DNA of 64,000 nt, from positions 30,427 through 94,426 of the forward strand of contig NZ_AQHJ01000024.1 of assembly GCF_014925405.1 (NCBI RefSeq), given 5' to 3'. Position 1 is the first letter of the stretch. Each line of letters starts with the position of its first letter. Under the pieces are notes generated by a model. The model was not told the DNA's origin. It saw nothing but the letters and a program-made list of their open reading frames with translations, and did not search any database. The stretch comes from Pseudoalteromonas ulvae UL12. Its GTDB lineage: Bacteria > Pseudomonadota > Gammaproteobacteria > Enterobacterales > Alteromonadaceae. The translations under genes were made by a program, and so were the position numbers. This document shows, piece by piece, positions 9,139 through 18,888 of this stretch.

Positions 9139-10158
9139 CTAAACGTCCTCTTGTTCGGATAAATATTTTTGTAACTGCTCTTTTAAATTTGCAGGGATCC
9201 CTTTGATCAGCAAAGTATCAGTGTGCTCATTGTATTGAATACGATCACCGAGATGTTTTCGCTCGAAACTGACACTCACTCCGCCACCGACTCCTGAAAA
9301 TTTCACCATACTCGTGACTGTTTTCTTATCTACCGGGAATGTTTCTTCTAAATCATAGCGTTGTTCACGATAAAACGTATCAAACGACGTCCCATCACCT
9401 TTGCTAATAGTGTCTGATAACGAGACAACATCCGCATCGCTGCCCGTTGTCACACAATCATTACAGTAATCAAAGACCTGCTTACGTAAATCGTTCTTTT
9501 CTGTGCGATCGAATTCCTGCTCAGCAAAATAATCTTCAACCGCTTCGAGCATGACTTGGCTTTGCTGTTTAGCATCAATCCCTTCTTCACAACCTAGAAA
9601 ATCAAGGAAGAAATCAGCGACTTTACGACCTGCTCGCCCTTTAATAAACGAAACATAACGATTATCTTCAGGCTGAGCCGACCATTGTGCAAGGTTAATT
9701 CTGGCCGCTAATTGCATGCGACTAATATCGAGGTGACGTGATGATGCTAAATCTAAATCAGATGTGATGGTGTAATGATCTTTAATATTAATTAACGCAA
9801 TCATCATATAATCATCAGCGACATATCGATAATGGCAAAAGACTAAATAACCGGTTTCGTTAAAGGCGTATTTATTCAATTCTTCTTTTAAAACGTCTGT
9901 AGCCTGCTCTGTCATATTCCAAAAATGACAGTCCCCTTTACGATAGCTTTGCAATGCACTGGCTACCACACTATTTTTGTCTGCACTAAAACCACAAAAC
10001 CCTTTGCCAGGTTTTCCATTGTAGGCATGGTGGAGTTGTTCGATGAATACTTCAACACGATCATTTATCGGCATCTCATCATTTCGTAGATGGATATCGA
10101 TTTTTTCGTCTTTTTTGTCGACATAATGAACGACTAACCTCTCAACTTGTGTTGTCAT
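9139..10158 (-). CDS. yejK: nucleoid-associated protein YejK/NdpA
   Basis: The 339-residue protein aligns along its whole length with E. coli YejK (37-kDa nucleoid-associated protein). Shared segments include FCHYRY near 115, LDIS..QLAARINL near 145, FIKGRAGRKVADFFLDFLG near 172-190 and LEETFPVDK near 280. The role in the nucleoid is known mainly from association data. I start at the ATG at 10158 to match family length; an in-frame ATG at 10179 would add MEARKTK. It is divergent from yejL with about 63 bp between starts, the standard yejK/yejL-yejM layout. Confidence 0.94.
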   Translation of the reverse strand: MTTQVERLVVHYVDKKDEKIDIHLRNDEMPINDRVEVFIEQLHHAYNGKPGKGFCGFSADKNSVVASALQSYRKGDCHFWNMTEQATDVLKEELNKYAFNETGYLVFCHYRYVADDYMMIALINIKDHYTITSDLDLASSRHLDISRMQLAARINLAQWSAQPEDNRYVSFIKGRAGRKVADFFLDFLGCEEGIDAKQQSQVMLEAVEDYFAEQEFDRTEKNDLRKQVFDYCNDCVTTGSDADVVSLSDTISKGDGTSFDTFYREQRYDLEETFPVDKKTVTSMVKFSGVGGGVSVSFERKHLGDRIQYNEHTDTLLIKGIPANLKEQLQKYLSEQEDV

Positions 10159-10221
10159 CTTTGTTTTTCGCGCCTCCAATGTTAATATGCGAGCAATTTT
10201 TCTTGTATGAAGAAACCTTTA

Positions 10222-10434
10222 ATGCCAATTTTATCAAAATACTCAAATGAACAAGTCGAATCAATCGTCGATGAACTGATTGCAGTTTTATCAAAACATA
10301 ATGCGCCGGTCGACTTGAGTTTAATGTGTTTGGGTAACACCCTGACACATATTATCAAAGAACATGTGCCTGAGTCTAAACAAGCTGACCTAACAAGCAA
10401 TTTTGCAGCAGCGTTAAGACAGTCGGTAAAATAA
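10222..10434 (+). CDS. yejL: YejL family protein (UPF0352)
   Basis: A 70-residue protein starting MPILSKYSNEQVESIVDEL. It matches E. coli YejL through the motif LSKHNAPVDLSLMCLGN (about 23-39). No biochemical function is established for the family. An in-frame ATG at 10207 would add five residues (MKKPL); I prefer 10222 because family members start with the MP[QI] motif. It precedes yejM by 3 bp, so the pair is an operon. Confidence 0.9.
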   Translation: MPILSKYSNEQVESIVDELIAVLSKHNAPVDLSLMCLGNTLTHIIKEHVPESKQADLTSNFAAALRQSVK

Positions 10435-10437
10435 TCA

Positions 10438-11931
10438 ATGAATCTATCAGGACAAAGCCAATTCGCATCTAAAGCAAATCAACTGCTCAGTTGGGGGCAT
10501 TGGTTTACCTTTGCCAATATTGGTTTAGCGTTAGTCATTAGTTTAGGTTATCTCGCAGCTGATACCTCACCAACCACATTGATGGGCAGTATTTATTTAG
10601 TGCTCAATTGGGTCGGTCATATCAGCTTTTTAACCTTTATGGCGTTTGTTCTGACTATTTTCCCGTTGAGTTTAGTTTTCCCCTACCCGAGACATATTCG
10701 GGGAATGGCTGCGATTTTAGCCACCCTAGGTGCATCACTTCTCGCGCTCGATGCGTTTATCTATTTTAATCTAGGCTACCATCTCAGTCTCTCTGCGTTA
10801 GAGCAAATTATCAGCCTGACTTGGCAAACGTTTGTTCAAGGCTCATTGTTAGCCACCTTTATTGCCGGTGCCTGCGTATTTTTGATTTTAGCGTTTGAAT
10901 TAATTGTCAGTAATCATTGTTGGCGTCACCTAGAGCAACTCAAGCAAATCTCATGTGGTAAAAAAATTACAGCTGTTTTAGTAAGTTGTTTTGCAATGAG
11001 TCATTTATTGCATATCTGGGGCGATGCGAATTTAAAATTTGATATTACCAAACAAGATAATGTATTGCCTTTGTCTTATCCGACGACAGCGAAAAGTTTG
11101 CTTGCTAAAAATGATCTATTGGATCTTGATTTATATAACCAAGAACGTGATTTGAGTTTATCGGCCATTAGTCAAAACTATCAATTACCTGACAACATCC
11201 CCGCTTGTAGTGCGTCAACACAAAAACAAACAGCAGCTTTTTTAGTGTTCGAGACAGATGCTCAGTTACAGCAATATCTCATAGAGCAAGCTCACCCCTA
11301 TTTTGCTATCGATACCTTTTTACAACCGGCACTTAGTCAAGATACGCTGTTTAACCTTATCTATGGCTTACCGGCTTATTACAAACCGGCACTGATGGGC
11401 AATCAAGCAACTCCTGCATGGTTAGATCCCGCTCTTAGTGTAAGCATCGATGGCTTTACGGATTTTAATTATTTAAATACTGATGCCCCACAGCCTACGC
11501 TGTCATTTATCAATGCTAATGCTCACAGTCAAATACAAGCCGATTTAATATTTGCCTTTAGCCTTGCTCCAAATCAAGCGCGTCCTATCCATAGTTCAAC
11601 ACTGTACGTAAATGATAATAACTTGCCATTACAAAGTGATATCGTGCAGCCAATGGATTTATTGGCCACCATTGTTGGGCAATTATGGCAATGCGACGAG
11701 GTAGCCAATACCACCATCATGGGACACAATCTTTATCACGCAGAACAAGAAACGGGTATTAACTATACCCAAGGTATTTTTGTTGCGTATAAAAAAGATC
11801 GCATCACACTGATTGAACCTGACGGTAGTTTTAAAAATATTTCTGCTGCGCAAGGTTTTGCCTTAGAGCACCGACTCGACGTGCCTTTTTTAGTCGAAAG
11901 TATCAAAAAACTGAAACAATTTAATCATTAA
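10438..11931 (+). CDS. yejM: YejM/PbgA (LapC)-like inner-membrane protein with shortened periplasmic domain
   Basis: The first 230 residues match E. coli YejM/PbgA: LLSWGHWFTFANI (17-29), about five membrane helices to residue 200, then HIWGDANLKFDITKQDN..LPLSYPTTAKSLL (about 196-230). In E. coli this protein binds LPS and controls LpxC stability through LapB. The 497-residue length is about 90 short of E. coli. The periplasmic part keeps a FNLIYGLPAYY segment (about 306-316) that resembles the FGLFYGI region, but lacks a recognisable LLITVDGLN-type start of the hydrolase fold and an obvious HGHLQVP-type metal region. The sulfatase-like domain therefore looks eroded and non-catalytic. Confidence 0.85.
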   Translation: MNLSGQSQFASKANQLLSWGHWFTFANIGLALVISLGYLAADTSPTTLMGSIYLVLNWVGHISFLTFMAFVLTIFPLSLVFPYPRHIRGMAAILATLGASLLALDAFIYFNLGYHLSLSALEQIISLTWQTFVQGSLLATFIAGACVFLILAFELIVSNHCWRHLEQLKQISCGKKITAVLVSCFAMSHLLHIWGDANLKFDITKQDNVLPLSYPTTAKSLLAKNDLLDLDLYNQERDLSLSAISQNYQLPDNIPACSASTQKQTAAFLVFETDAQLQQYLIEQAHPYFAIDTFLQPALSQDTLFNLIYGLPAYYKPALMGNQATPAWLDPALSVSIDGFTDFNYLNTDAPQPTLSFINANAHSQIQADLIFAFSLAPNQARPIHSSTLYVNDNNLPLQSDIVQPMDLLATIVGQLWQCDEVANTTIMGHNLYHAEQETGINYTQGIFVAYKKDRITLIEPDGSFKNISAAQGFALEHRLDVPFLVESIKKLKQFNH

Positions 11932-12003
11932 CACTAGACTAAAGTACGACTTGTAGATAAATTATTCTCTGGTTATGTTTAAAATGTAACAAAAGGAGAT
12001 ACG

Positions 12004-12516
12004 ATGACACTAAGCCGAGCCTTACTCAACCTATGTATATGTATCACTGTTTCAATCACCCTGCCGTTATCGGCTAATACCGATAACACACGCTTCTATC
12101 AATGTGATGGCGGCGCTAAAGGGGTGATCATTAGCCAGTTTCCTTGTAGCAAAGATGCCGAAGTAAAAACGGTTTCCACCTTTGTCCCACGTGATATCCG
12201 CAGCACCACTCAAGATGTGGTGCAATTAAACAAAATACAGTTCGACCAACAAGTTGACATTTTAGAATCTCAAATCCGTGGTTCAAAACAAAAAATCAGA
12301 CAATTTCAGCGCAGCCGGATGACAGAGCGACGCGACTCACTCGAAAAACTTGAACGTTTGATGGATGCTGACACCAAAAAAGCACTCAAAAAAACAGTTA
12401 AAGCTGAAGTCTCTGTTATTGAAGACAAATATGACCGATTGGTTCAAGAGCAACGCCAACTTTTAACCAGCTTAACCAATGAATTATCTGTGTTAAAAAA
12501 ACGCTATAACCAGTGA
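12004..12516 (+). CDS. secreted DUF4124-like protein with coiled-coil C-terminus
   Basis: A 170-residue protein with a signal peptide (about 1-25, cleavage after PLSANT or LSA). A short Cys-bounded module, RFYQCDGGAKGVIISQFPCS (about 31-50), resembles the DUF4124 pattern of periplasmic proteins. The C-terminal two thirds (about 70-168) is charged and heptad-like, rich in Lys, Glu, Arg and Gln, consistent with a coiled coil. A strong Shine-Dalgarno AAAGGAGAT precedes the ATG. It stands alone after yejM, with a possible promoter at 11951-11979. No function can be assigned. Confidence 0.7.
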   Translation: MTLSRALLNLCICITVSITLPLSANTDNTRFYQCDGGAKGVIISQFPCSKDAEVKTVSTFVPRDIRSTTQDVVQLNKIQFDQQVDILESQIRGSKQKIRQFQRSRMTERRDSLEKLERLMDADTKKALKKTVKAEVSVIEDKYDRLVQEQRQLLTSLTNELSVLKKRYNQ

Positions 12517-12605
12517 TTTATCCCGAGCAGTAACTCAAAGCAAATCAGTTGCTTATTTATTGAGATTTATTAGACTCACCCCATCGATCTTTTTGAGATG
12601 TTGTT

Positions 12606-13703
12606 ATGTTTAAAACTTTGCTCACTGCAGCGCTGGTTATCCCGTTTTCGTGTTTCTCGTTATCCTTTTCACCAGAAATACCGACCCAAGCGTTGCCGAT
12701 AAATACCAATACTGATGACCTATGTCAGGTTGCATCCTCCACACGCGCTTACTTAAACAAAGGGCAACAATACGATCCCGCAGTGATCCATACTCAAGCG
12801 CTCTCGCACCTTAACATCAACCCAAAGCGCGTTTCTGAGACATTGGCGTTTATTTGTCATGTCACACAGCAAGATAAACTGCACAATCGTCCATCACGCT
12901 TGCAGTCCATCGATTTTATCAAACAACATTTTGAGTTTATTCGTTGGCAGCCAGATACAGCCAATGCCCGTCAGTTTTCTGAGCGAAAGCCGTTATTGCA
13001 ACATTTACCTGATACGCAACTTTTAATGACCAAATATTATGTACATTTAGCCGATGGACAAGCCTCCCCGTCGGCACAATATCCTCATGCTTTATATGCA
13101 TTGCCTTATGAGGAAATGAATTTATCGCTCGAAGAGGCAAACTCCCAGCCTGATTTAGTGCGCCATCACACCAAAAAACAGACTGTATTACAACAGGGTT
13201 TGTCTGCAGATATCGCCAAACCTCTTGTTTATTTATCCCGCAAAGATCTCGAATCTTCGTTATTACAAGGCACGGTTGTCGTCGAGGTTGATCAACAACA
13301 AAGCGTATTTAATGTGCATCGAAATAATGGCATTGCCTACAATCGAAATATCAAACCAGAGCAACAAGAGCGATACTGGTTTTTCAAGCAAGTCGACGGT
13401 ATTTTAGGCTACGGAAAAGATGCTGATTATAAAATTACAGTGAAACCTGAAGTTACATTTGCCGGCGACATTAAACATCTCGGCCTTGGGCATTTATTAC
13501 TGAGCCAATTTAATTTTAACGGCCATCAAGAGTATCGTTTAGCCGTGTTAGCCGATACGGGCGGTGCATTTGATGACAACCTTTACCAGCTTGATTACTT
13601 AGCGGGCAGCTATCATGGCTTTGCCGAATACGCAAAAGCCAATCGTCATTTACCCGACTATATTAATGTCTGGTTTATGGTTGTTAAACAAGCGGAGCAT
13701 TAA
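12606..13703 (+). CDS. secreted protein with C-terminal MltA/3D-like domain
   Basis: A 365-residue exported protein: a hydrophobic signal at 1-20, then an alpha/beta region I do not recognise. The C-terminal 110 residues resemble the 3D (double-psi beta-barrel) part of the lytic transglycosylase MltA. DIKHLGLGHLL corresponds to the D..LIPLG strand, LAVLADTGGAF to the catalytic ALDVGGAI-type motif, and the closing DYINVWFMVVK to the final strand. MltA cleaves peptidoglycan glycan strands. The N-terminal MltA barrel is not evident, so enzymatic activity is uncertain. It ends 3 bp before the LOG gene, suggesting cotranscription. Confidence 0.6.
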   Translation: MFKTLLTAALVIPFSCFSLSFSPEIPTQALPINTNTDDLCQVASSTRAYLNKGQQYDPAVIHTQALSHLNINPKRVSETLAFICHVTQQDKLHNRPSRLQSIDFIKQHFEFIRWQPDTANARQFSERKPLLQHLPDTQLLMTKYYVHLADGQASPSAQYPHALYALPYEEMNLSLEEANSQPDLVRHHTKKQTVLQQGLSADIAKPLVYLSRKDLESSLLQGTVVVEVDQQQSVFNVHRNNGIAYNRNIKPEQQERYWFFKQVDGILGYGKDADYKITVKPEVTFAGDIKHLGLGHLLLSQFNFNGHQEYRLAVLADTGGAFDDNLYQLDYLAGSYHGFAEYAKANRHLPDYINVWFMVVKQAEH

Positions 13704-13706
13704 ACG

Positions 13707-14351
13707 ATGATCGATAATCTTAAAGGGAACGAATCATGGCGTATGTTTCGCATTATCAGCGAGTTTGCAGATGGCTTCGATAAACTCTCTGACATCGGGC
13801 CTGCCGTTTCAATCTTTGGCTCTGCACGCTTAACCGAAGATTCCCCGTATTACCAAAAAACCGTGCAATTGGCACAAAAGTTAGCCCAAAACCAGTTTGC
13901 AATTATTTCTGGTGGCGGCCCTGGGATTATGGAAGCAGCAAATAGAGGTGCGTGTTTGGGCAATGGTTGCAGTGTTGGCCTTAATATCGAATTACCACAC
14001 GAACAAGTTGCCAACCCTTATCAAACCGTACCGATCGAATTTCGTTATTTTTTCACCCGTAAGGTCATGTTTGTAAAACATTCTTTAGGATATGTTTGTA
14101 TGCCGGGTGGATTTGGTACTCTGGATGAAACCTTCGAAGCCCTGACACTGTTACAAACAGGCCGCATCACCAGTATGCCGGTTATTTTATTCGGTACTGA
14201 GTTTTGGCAAGGTTTGATCAATTGGATAAAAGATCAGCTTATTCCGCTCGACTTAATCGAACCTATTGATTTTAATTTGTTTCATTTAACCAATGATATT
14301 GATGAAGTAGTTGAAATCTTGAACAAACATAGGTTACTGTCACATAAATAG
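13707..14351 (+). CDS. LOG-family nucleotide 5'-monophosphate phosphoribohydrolase (TIGR00730 type)
   Basis: A 214-residue Rossmann-like protein of the LOG/lysine decarboxylase-like family. Motifs are IFGSARL (36-42), ISGGGPGIMEAANRGA (67-82), and the signature PGGFGTLDE (133-141), in which Arg/Glu residues bind the ribose-phosphate. Family members split nucleoside 5'-monophosphates (cytokinin ribotides in plants, AMP or others in bacteria) into base and ribose-5-phosphate. They are often mislabelled lysine decarboxylases. The exact substrate is unknown here. It is 3 bp after the 3D-domain gene and 24 bp before aceK. Confidence 0.88.
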   Translation: MIDNLKGNESWRMFRIISEFADGFDKLSDIGPAVSIFGSARLTEDSPYYQKTVQLAQKLAQNQFAIISGGGPGIMEAANRGACLGNGCSVGLNIELPHEQVANPYQTVPIEFRYFFTRKVMFVKHSLGYVCMPGGFGTLDETFEALTLLQTGRITSMPVILFGTEFWQGLINWIKDQLIPLDLIEPIDFNLFHLTNDIDEVVEILNKHRLLSHK

Positions 14352-14375
14352 AGTAATTACTCAAAAGAGGCTTGT

Positions 14376-16106
14376 ATGCGCAGTGCCAGAAAAATCGCCC
14401 ACACGATTTTAAATGGATACAAAAAGCATTACCAATTGTTCCAACACATCACCGCCACTGCGCCGCAGGCTTTTGCCCATGCTGATTGGCAAGCGATTCA
14501 ATCGGCAACCACCGACAGGATCAGCTATTACGATATCCGAGTAAATGAGACAATTGATACGTTAAAAGCGCAATTAGGTGAACTCACACTCACTGCATCT
14601 GAGCCATTATTGTGGCAAAACACCCGTAAAATTTACCACGATTTATTACTGTTTCACCCTCAACCAGAGTTAGCCGAATCCTTCTATAATTCAGTTTTTT
14701 GTCGTCTATTTCATCGCAGTTACTTCAACAATGATTATATTTTTGTAAAAACCACACTGTGTGAACAACCGACAATTCCCTGCGCGTCTGAATACCAAAG
14801 TTACTTCCCTGTGGTCGATGGCCTCAAACAAACCATTCGGGACATCATTGCACACTTTAATTTTGATGTGCCCTTTGTTAATTTAGAGCGCGATATTCGA
14901 CTGCTCGTGAAGGCTTTTTTAAAACAAGCACCCAGTACACACCACTACGCGCACCAAATGCGCTTTGATATTTTAAAAAAGCCATTTTATCGCAATAAAG
15001 CTGCTTACCTTATTGGCCGCGTGGTATCAAAAAGTGGTATTCAGCCTTTTATTGTGCCGGTATTACACCATTATAATCACGGCTTATACCTGGATGCTTT
15101 GATTACCCAATCAAGCCAAATGCGAGTGATTTTTGGTTTTGCTCGGGCGTATTTTATGGTTGAAACAGCCTCACCTTCTGCCTTAGTCCATTTTTTAAAT
15201 GAGTTGATGCCCAATAAAACCCCAGCAGAGTTATATAGTGCGATTGGTTTTCATAAACAAGCTAAAACGCAATTTTACCGTGAATTACTCAACCAACTCA
15301 GTCAAACCGATCAGCAATTTATTCCGGCAGCAGGCACCAAAGGCATGGTTATGACTGTATTCACCTTGCCCACTTTCCCTTATGTTTTTAAAGTGATTAA
15401 AGATAAATTCGGCTCCGGTAAGCCTTTTGGTCGCCAAACCGTGCTCGATCGTTACCAATTGGTCAAACGCCACGATAAAGTCGGTCGCATGGCCGATACC
15501 ATCGAATACTCTAATGTGGCATTACCTTTAGATAAAATTAGCCCTGAGTTACTCAGTGAGCTAAAAGAAACCGTTGCTTCTTCGTTAGAGTTTGATGGTG
15601 ATCTGCTGATCATCAAACATTTGTATATCGAACGGCGCATGACGCCACTCAATTTATACTTAGAGCAGGCTAACGAGGCACAAACCCGGATTGTTATTGA
15701 TGAATACGGACAAGCCTTAAAAGAAATGATTGCTGTTAATATTTTCCCTGGGGATATGCTGCTAAAAAACTTTGGTGTTACCAGCCACCAGCGGGTCATT
15801 TTTTATGACTATGATGAAGTCCAATACTTAACCGATATGAATTTTAGAGCCTTGCCACAACCGAGCAACTATGATGATTATTTAATGGCAGAATCCAGCT
15901 ATTCTGTGGCACCGCAAGACGTTTTTCCTGAGCAACTGACTACGTTTGTCACCACCAACGATACGGTTCGTACATTGCTTAAAACTCTTCACCCTGAATT
16001 AATGGACGTGAAGTATTGGCAACAAGCGCAACAAAATATAAAAGCGAAGAAAATCGCCAACATTTGTCCCTATCCTAAGCATCTTAGATTTAAAAATGAT
16101 TGGTAG
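14376..16106 (+). CDS. aceK: isocitrate dehydrogenase kinase/phosphatase AceK
   Basis: AceK phosphorylates and dephosphorylates isocitrate dehydrogenase, setting flux between the TCA cycle and glyoxylate shunt. The 576-residue protein matches E. coli AceK throughout: IAHTILNGY (7-15), the ATP-site segment MVMTVFTLPTFPYVFKVIKD (about 326-345), VGRMADT (about 369), LYIERRMTPLN (about 416), the catalytic loop NIFPGDMLLKNFGV and the IFYDYDE motif. Unlike enterobacteria it is not next to aceBA but follows the LOG gene by 24 bp, with AGAGG near the ATG. Confidence 0.95.
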   Translation: MRSARKIAHTILNGYKKHYQLFQHITATAPQAFAHADWQAIQSATTDRISYYDIRVNETIDTLKAQLGELTLTASEPLLWQNTRKIYHDLLLFHPQPELAESFYNSVFCRLFHRSYFNNDYIFVKTTLCEQPTIPCASEYQSYFPVVDGLKQTIRDIIAHFNFDVPFVNLERDIRLLVKAFLKQAPSTHHYAHQMRFDILKKPFYRNKAAYLIGRVVSKSGIQPFIVPVLHHYNHGLYLDALITQSSQMRVIFGFARAYFMVETASPSALVHFLNELMPNKTPAELYSAIGFHKQAKTQFYRELLNQLSQTDQQFIPAAGTKGMVMTVFTLPTFPYVFKVIKDKFGSGKPFGRQTVLDRYQLVKRHDKVGRMADTIEYSNVALPLDKISPELLSELKETVASSLEFDGDLLIIKHLYIERRMTPLNLYLEQANEAQTRIVIDEYGQALKEMIAVNIFPGDMLLKNFGVTSHQRVIFYDYDEVQYLTDMNFRALPQPSNYDDYLMAESSYSVAPQDVFPEQLTTFVTTNDTVRTLLKTLHPELMDVKYWQQAQQNIKAKKIANICPYPKHLRFKNDW

Positions 16107-16176
16107 TTGTAACATTGGCAAAGGCGCCGTATCATCATTCACAATAAGAATAATGATTGAGTTAGGTATGTAATCA

Positions 16177-17118
16177 ATGAATATAAGTAAAATTGACCTC
16201 AACTTGTTAGTGTACCTCGATACCCTATTAAGAGAGTGCAATGTCACTCGTGCTGCAAATCAATTGAGCATCACCCAACCAGCCATGAGTAATGGCTTGA
16301 AACGCCTGCGTAATCTGCTCAATGATCCTATTTTAGTGCGCACTTCAGATGGCATGGTGCCCACTGAACGAGCACGCGAACTGCAGCCTGTTATTCGTGG
16401 CGTGTTACTGACACTTGAAGAAACCCTACAGCCCAATCGCGATTTTGAGCCGAGTCAAAGCAAACGTTGTTTTCGTATTATGGCCAGCGATTATGCAGCC
16501 AGCACACTTGCACCTAAGTTATTGTCAAAATTACAGCTCCATGCTCCCGACACCACGCTGGATATCATGACGCCGAGTGATGTCACTTTTCATGACGTTG
16601 AAAACGGTAAAGTAGACATGGCGATTAATCGATTTGAAAACTTACCCCAGTCGTTTCATCAAAAGCGAATTTGGAAAGACAGTTTTTCGTGTTTAGTCAA
16701 TGCAAATAACCCCATTATTAACAACTTCAGCCTCGATGCGTATTTAAAAGCACGCCATATTTGGGTCAGTAAAACTGGCTTTGGTGTCGGGGTCGGCATG
16801 GATCCTGAAGATGTGCAAAAACTCGGTTGGGTAGATGAAGCGCTCGCAAATTTTGGCAAACACCGAAATATTGCCTCGTTTACCCGAAATTATCATGTCG
16901 CGATTCACTTAGCGAAAGAGCAAAACTTAATCGCAACATTACCTAGTAAAGCGGCCAATATTTATCGCAATGATCCTGAACTAACCATCATCGATCCGCC
17001 CTTTGCCATTCCACCTTTTGAGCTGGATATGATTTGGAGCCCACTGTTGCACCGCGATGCCAGTCATATTTGGCTGCGTCAACAAATTGCTGAAGTTGCC
17101 CACGAGTTACAAGAATAA
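16177..17118 (+). CDS. LysR-family transcriptional regulator
   Basis: A 313-residue regulator with an N-terminal winged helix-turn-helix (about 7-66; ECNVTRAANQLSITQPAMSNGLKRLR contains the recognition helix) and a periplasmic-binding-like effector domain (about 93-300). It resembles the NodD/PcpR-like LysR group in layout. No divergent partner is present: aceK lies upstream on the same strand and gap converges from downstream. The target is therefore unknown. An imperfect inverted repeat, ATCATT...AATGAT near 16131-16155, could be an autoregulatory site. Confidence 0.88.
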   Translation: MNISKIDLNLLVYLDTLLRECNVTRAANQLSITQPAMSNGLKRLRNLLNDPILVRTSDGMVPTERARELQPVIRGVLLTLEETLQPNRDFEPSQSKRCFRIMASDYAASTLAPKLLSKLQLHAPDTTLDIMTPSDVTFHDVENGKVDMAINRFENLPQSFHQKRIWKDSFSCLVNANNPIINNFSLDAYLKARHIWVSKTGFGVGVGMDPEDVQKLGWVDEALANFGKHRNIASFTRNYHVAIHLAKEQNLIATLPSKAANIYRNDPELTIIDPPFAIPPFELDMIWSPLLHRDASHIWLRQQIAEVAHELQE

Positions 17119-17170
17119 CGTCTCGTACTGTTGCCCATTCATATCAAACCGTTTCGGAAACATGAGTCAT

Positions 17171-17195
17171 AAAAAAGGCCGGTAAAAACCGGCCT
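17171..17195 (-). terminator. rho-independent terminator of the edd-eda-gap operon
   Basis: Read on the minus strand, AGGCCGGT / ACCGGCCT (17176-17195) forms an 8-bp stem with a 4-nt loop. It is followed by a run of six T, 22 bp beyond the gap stop codon. Confidence 0.88.
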
Positions 17196-17217
17196 AAACG
17201 TCACACACTAAAAACAA

Positions 17218-18225
17218 TTAGTTCATTAATTTAGCTAAAGTCGCAACTTGGTCTAACATGCGGTTTGAGAAACCCCATTCGTTATCGTACCAAGCCATTA
17301 CTTTGACTAATTTTCCATCAACTTTGGTTTGTGTTGCATCAAAAATTGACGACGCAGGATTATGATTGAAATCAATAGACACTAACGGTGATTCGTTATA
17401 TTCAAGAATATCTGCCATTGCGCCTTCAGATACCGCTTTGATCGCCGCATTCACTTCTTCTGCTGTTGTATCACGCTTAGCGATAAACGTCAGATCAACC
17501 AGTGATACATTGATAGTTGGAACGCGCACAGCCATGCCATCTAATTTACCAGCTAATTCAGGTAAGACTAAACCAACGGCTTTTGCAGCACCTGTTTTGG
17601 TTGGGATCATTGATTGAGTCGCACTACGTGCACGGTATAAATCACTGTGATACACGTCTGACAAGTTTTGGTCATTCGTATAGGCATGAATGGTGGTCAT
17701 GCTACCTTGCTCTATACCAATTGCATCATTTAAGATTTTTGCAACTGGCGCTAAACAGTTTGTTGTACATGACGCATTTGAAATAATAATGCTATCAGGT
17801 GTGAGTACATCAGAGTTCACACCATGCACCACAGTTGCATCCATGTCAGTACCTGGGGCAGAAACAATGACGCGTTTCGCACCCGCTGTAATGTGCTTAC
17901 CCGCAGTTTCACGCGATGTGAATAAACCCGTACACTCTAAAACAATATCAACGCCTAATGCTTTCCAAGGTAAATCCGCTGGATCACGCTCTTGGGTCAA
18001 AACTATTTTGTCATCAGCAACAAGCATTGCATTGTCAGCGAGTGTCACAGGGAAATTGAAACGACCATGAACAGAGTCATATTGTGTCAAATGCGCGTTA
18101 ACATTGGCCGGCGCTAAATCATTAATCGCGACAATTTTAATCTCTTTATCTCGGCCTGATTCATACAAAGCACGTAATACATTACGACCAATACGACCAT
18201 ATCCGTTAATAGCTACCTTAATCAT
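17218..18225 (-). CDS. gap: glyceraldehyde-3-phosphate dehydrogenase, type I
   Basis: NAD-dependent phosphorylating GAPDH of 335 residues. The NAD-binding [14 protein letters not shown] is at 7-20, the catalytic Cys153 is in SNASCTTNC, and the phosphate-site [16 protein letters not shown] lies near residue 230. It is the last gene of an edd-eda-gap operon (10 bp after eda), where it would oxidise the glyceraldehyde-3-phosphate released by KDPG aldolase. Whether another gap paralogue serves glycolysis or gluconeogenesis cannot be seen here. Confidence 0.96.
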   Translation of the reverse strand: MIKVAINGYGRIGRNVLRALYESGRDKEIKIVAINDLAPANVNAHLTQYDSVHGRFNFPVTLADNAMLVADDKIVLTQERDPADLPWKALGVDIVLECTGLFTSRETAGKHITAGAKRVIVSAPGTDMDATVVHGVNSDVLTPDSIIISNASCTTNCLAPVAKILNDAIGIEQGSMTTIHAYTNDQNLSDVYHSDLYRARSATQSMIPTKTGAAKAVGLVLPELAGKLDGMAVRVPTINVSLVDLTFIAKRDTTAEEVNAAIKAVSEGAMADILEYNESPLVSIDFNHNPASSIFDATQTKVDGKLVKVMAWYDNEWGFSNRMLDQVATLAKLMN

Positions 18226-18235
18226 CTCATTCCCC

Positions 18236-18859
18236 TTATCTATTCAATTCACACGCTTGACGCGCTAAGTGCTCAATTGCTGTCCAGTCTTTATTAGCAA
18301 TTAAGGTTTTATCTAACATCCATGTACCACCGACACAAACAACGTTTGGTAACGCTAAATAATTAGGTGCAGTCGCTAAGCTAATTCCACCGGTTGGGCA
18401 AAATTTAACTTGTGGTAGTGGGCCATTAATGGATTTAAGCATCGCTGTGCCTCCCGCCGCCTCGGCTGGGAAGAATTTCAAAAATGAAAAACCATGTGAG
18501 GCAAGCTTCATCACTTCGCTCGGCGTCGCAGCACCCGGTAAAAATGGAATATCTGTATCAGCTGCTAAAGCGAGTAGTTCATCATTCACTCCTGGGCTCA
18601 CCATAAAGTCAGCACCCGCATCAACAGATGCTTGGAAAGTTTCACGATTAATCACAGTCCCTGTACCAACATACGCATCAGGCAACGCCGCTTTCATTAA
18701 TTTAACCGCTTGGGCAGCAACCGGTGTTCTCAGTGTAATTTCTAATGCTCGTAAACCACCGTTATACAGTGCTTGCGCTAGCGGCACTGCATCGTCGATA
18801 TTATCAATGACAACCACTGGAACCACTGGCGCTGAACGTAAAATCTTCTCAATACTCAT
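18236..18859 (-). CDS. eda: KDPG/KHG aldolase
   Basis: 2-Keto-3-deoxy-6-phosphogluconate aldolase, second enzyme of the Entner-Doudoroff pathway, cleaves KDPG to pyruvate and glyceraldehyde-3-phosphate. The length of 207 residues is normal. The Schiff-base lysine is Lys128 in SFLKFFPAE, the base Glu40 is in [14 protein letters not shown] is at 64-69 and the phosphate loop PTGGIS near 155. It lies between edd (29 bp upstream) and gap (10 bp downstream) on one strand. Confidence 0.97.
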   Translation of the reverse strand: MSIEKILRSAPVVPVVVIDNIDDAVPLAQALYNGGLRALEITLRTPVAAQAVKLMKAALPDAYVGTGTVINRETFQASVDAGADFMVSPGVNDELLALAADTDIPFLPGAATPSEVMKLASHGFSFLKFFPAEAAGGTAMLKSINGPLPQVKFCPTGGISLATAPNYLALPNVVCVGGTWMLDKTLIANKDWTAIEHLARQACELNR

Positions 18860-18888
18860 TGTTGTTATCCTTAATTGATTACGCGTGG

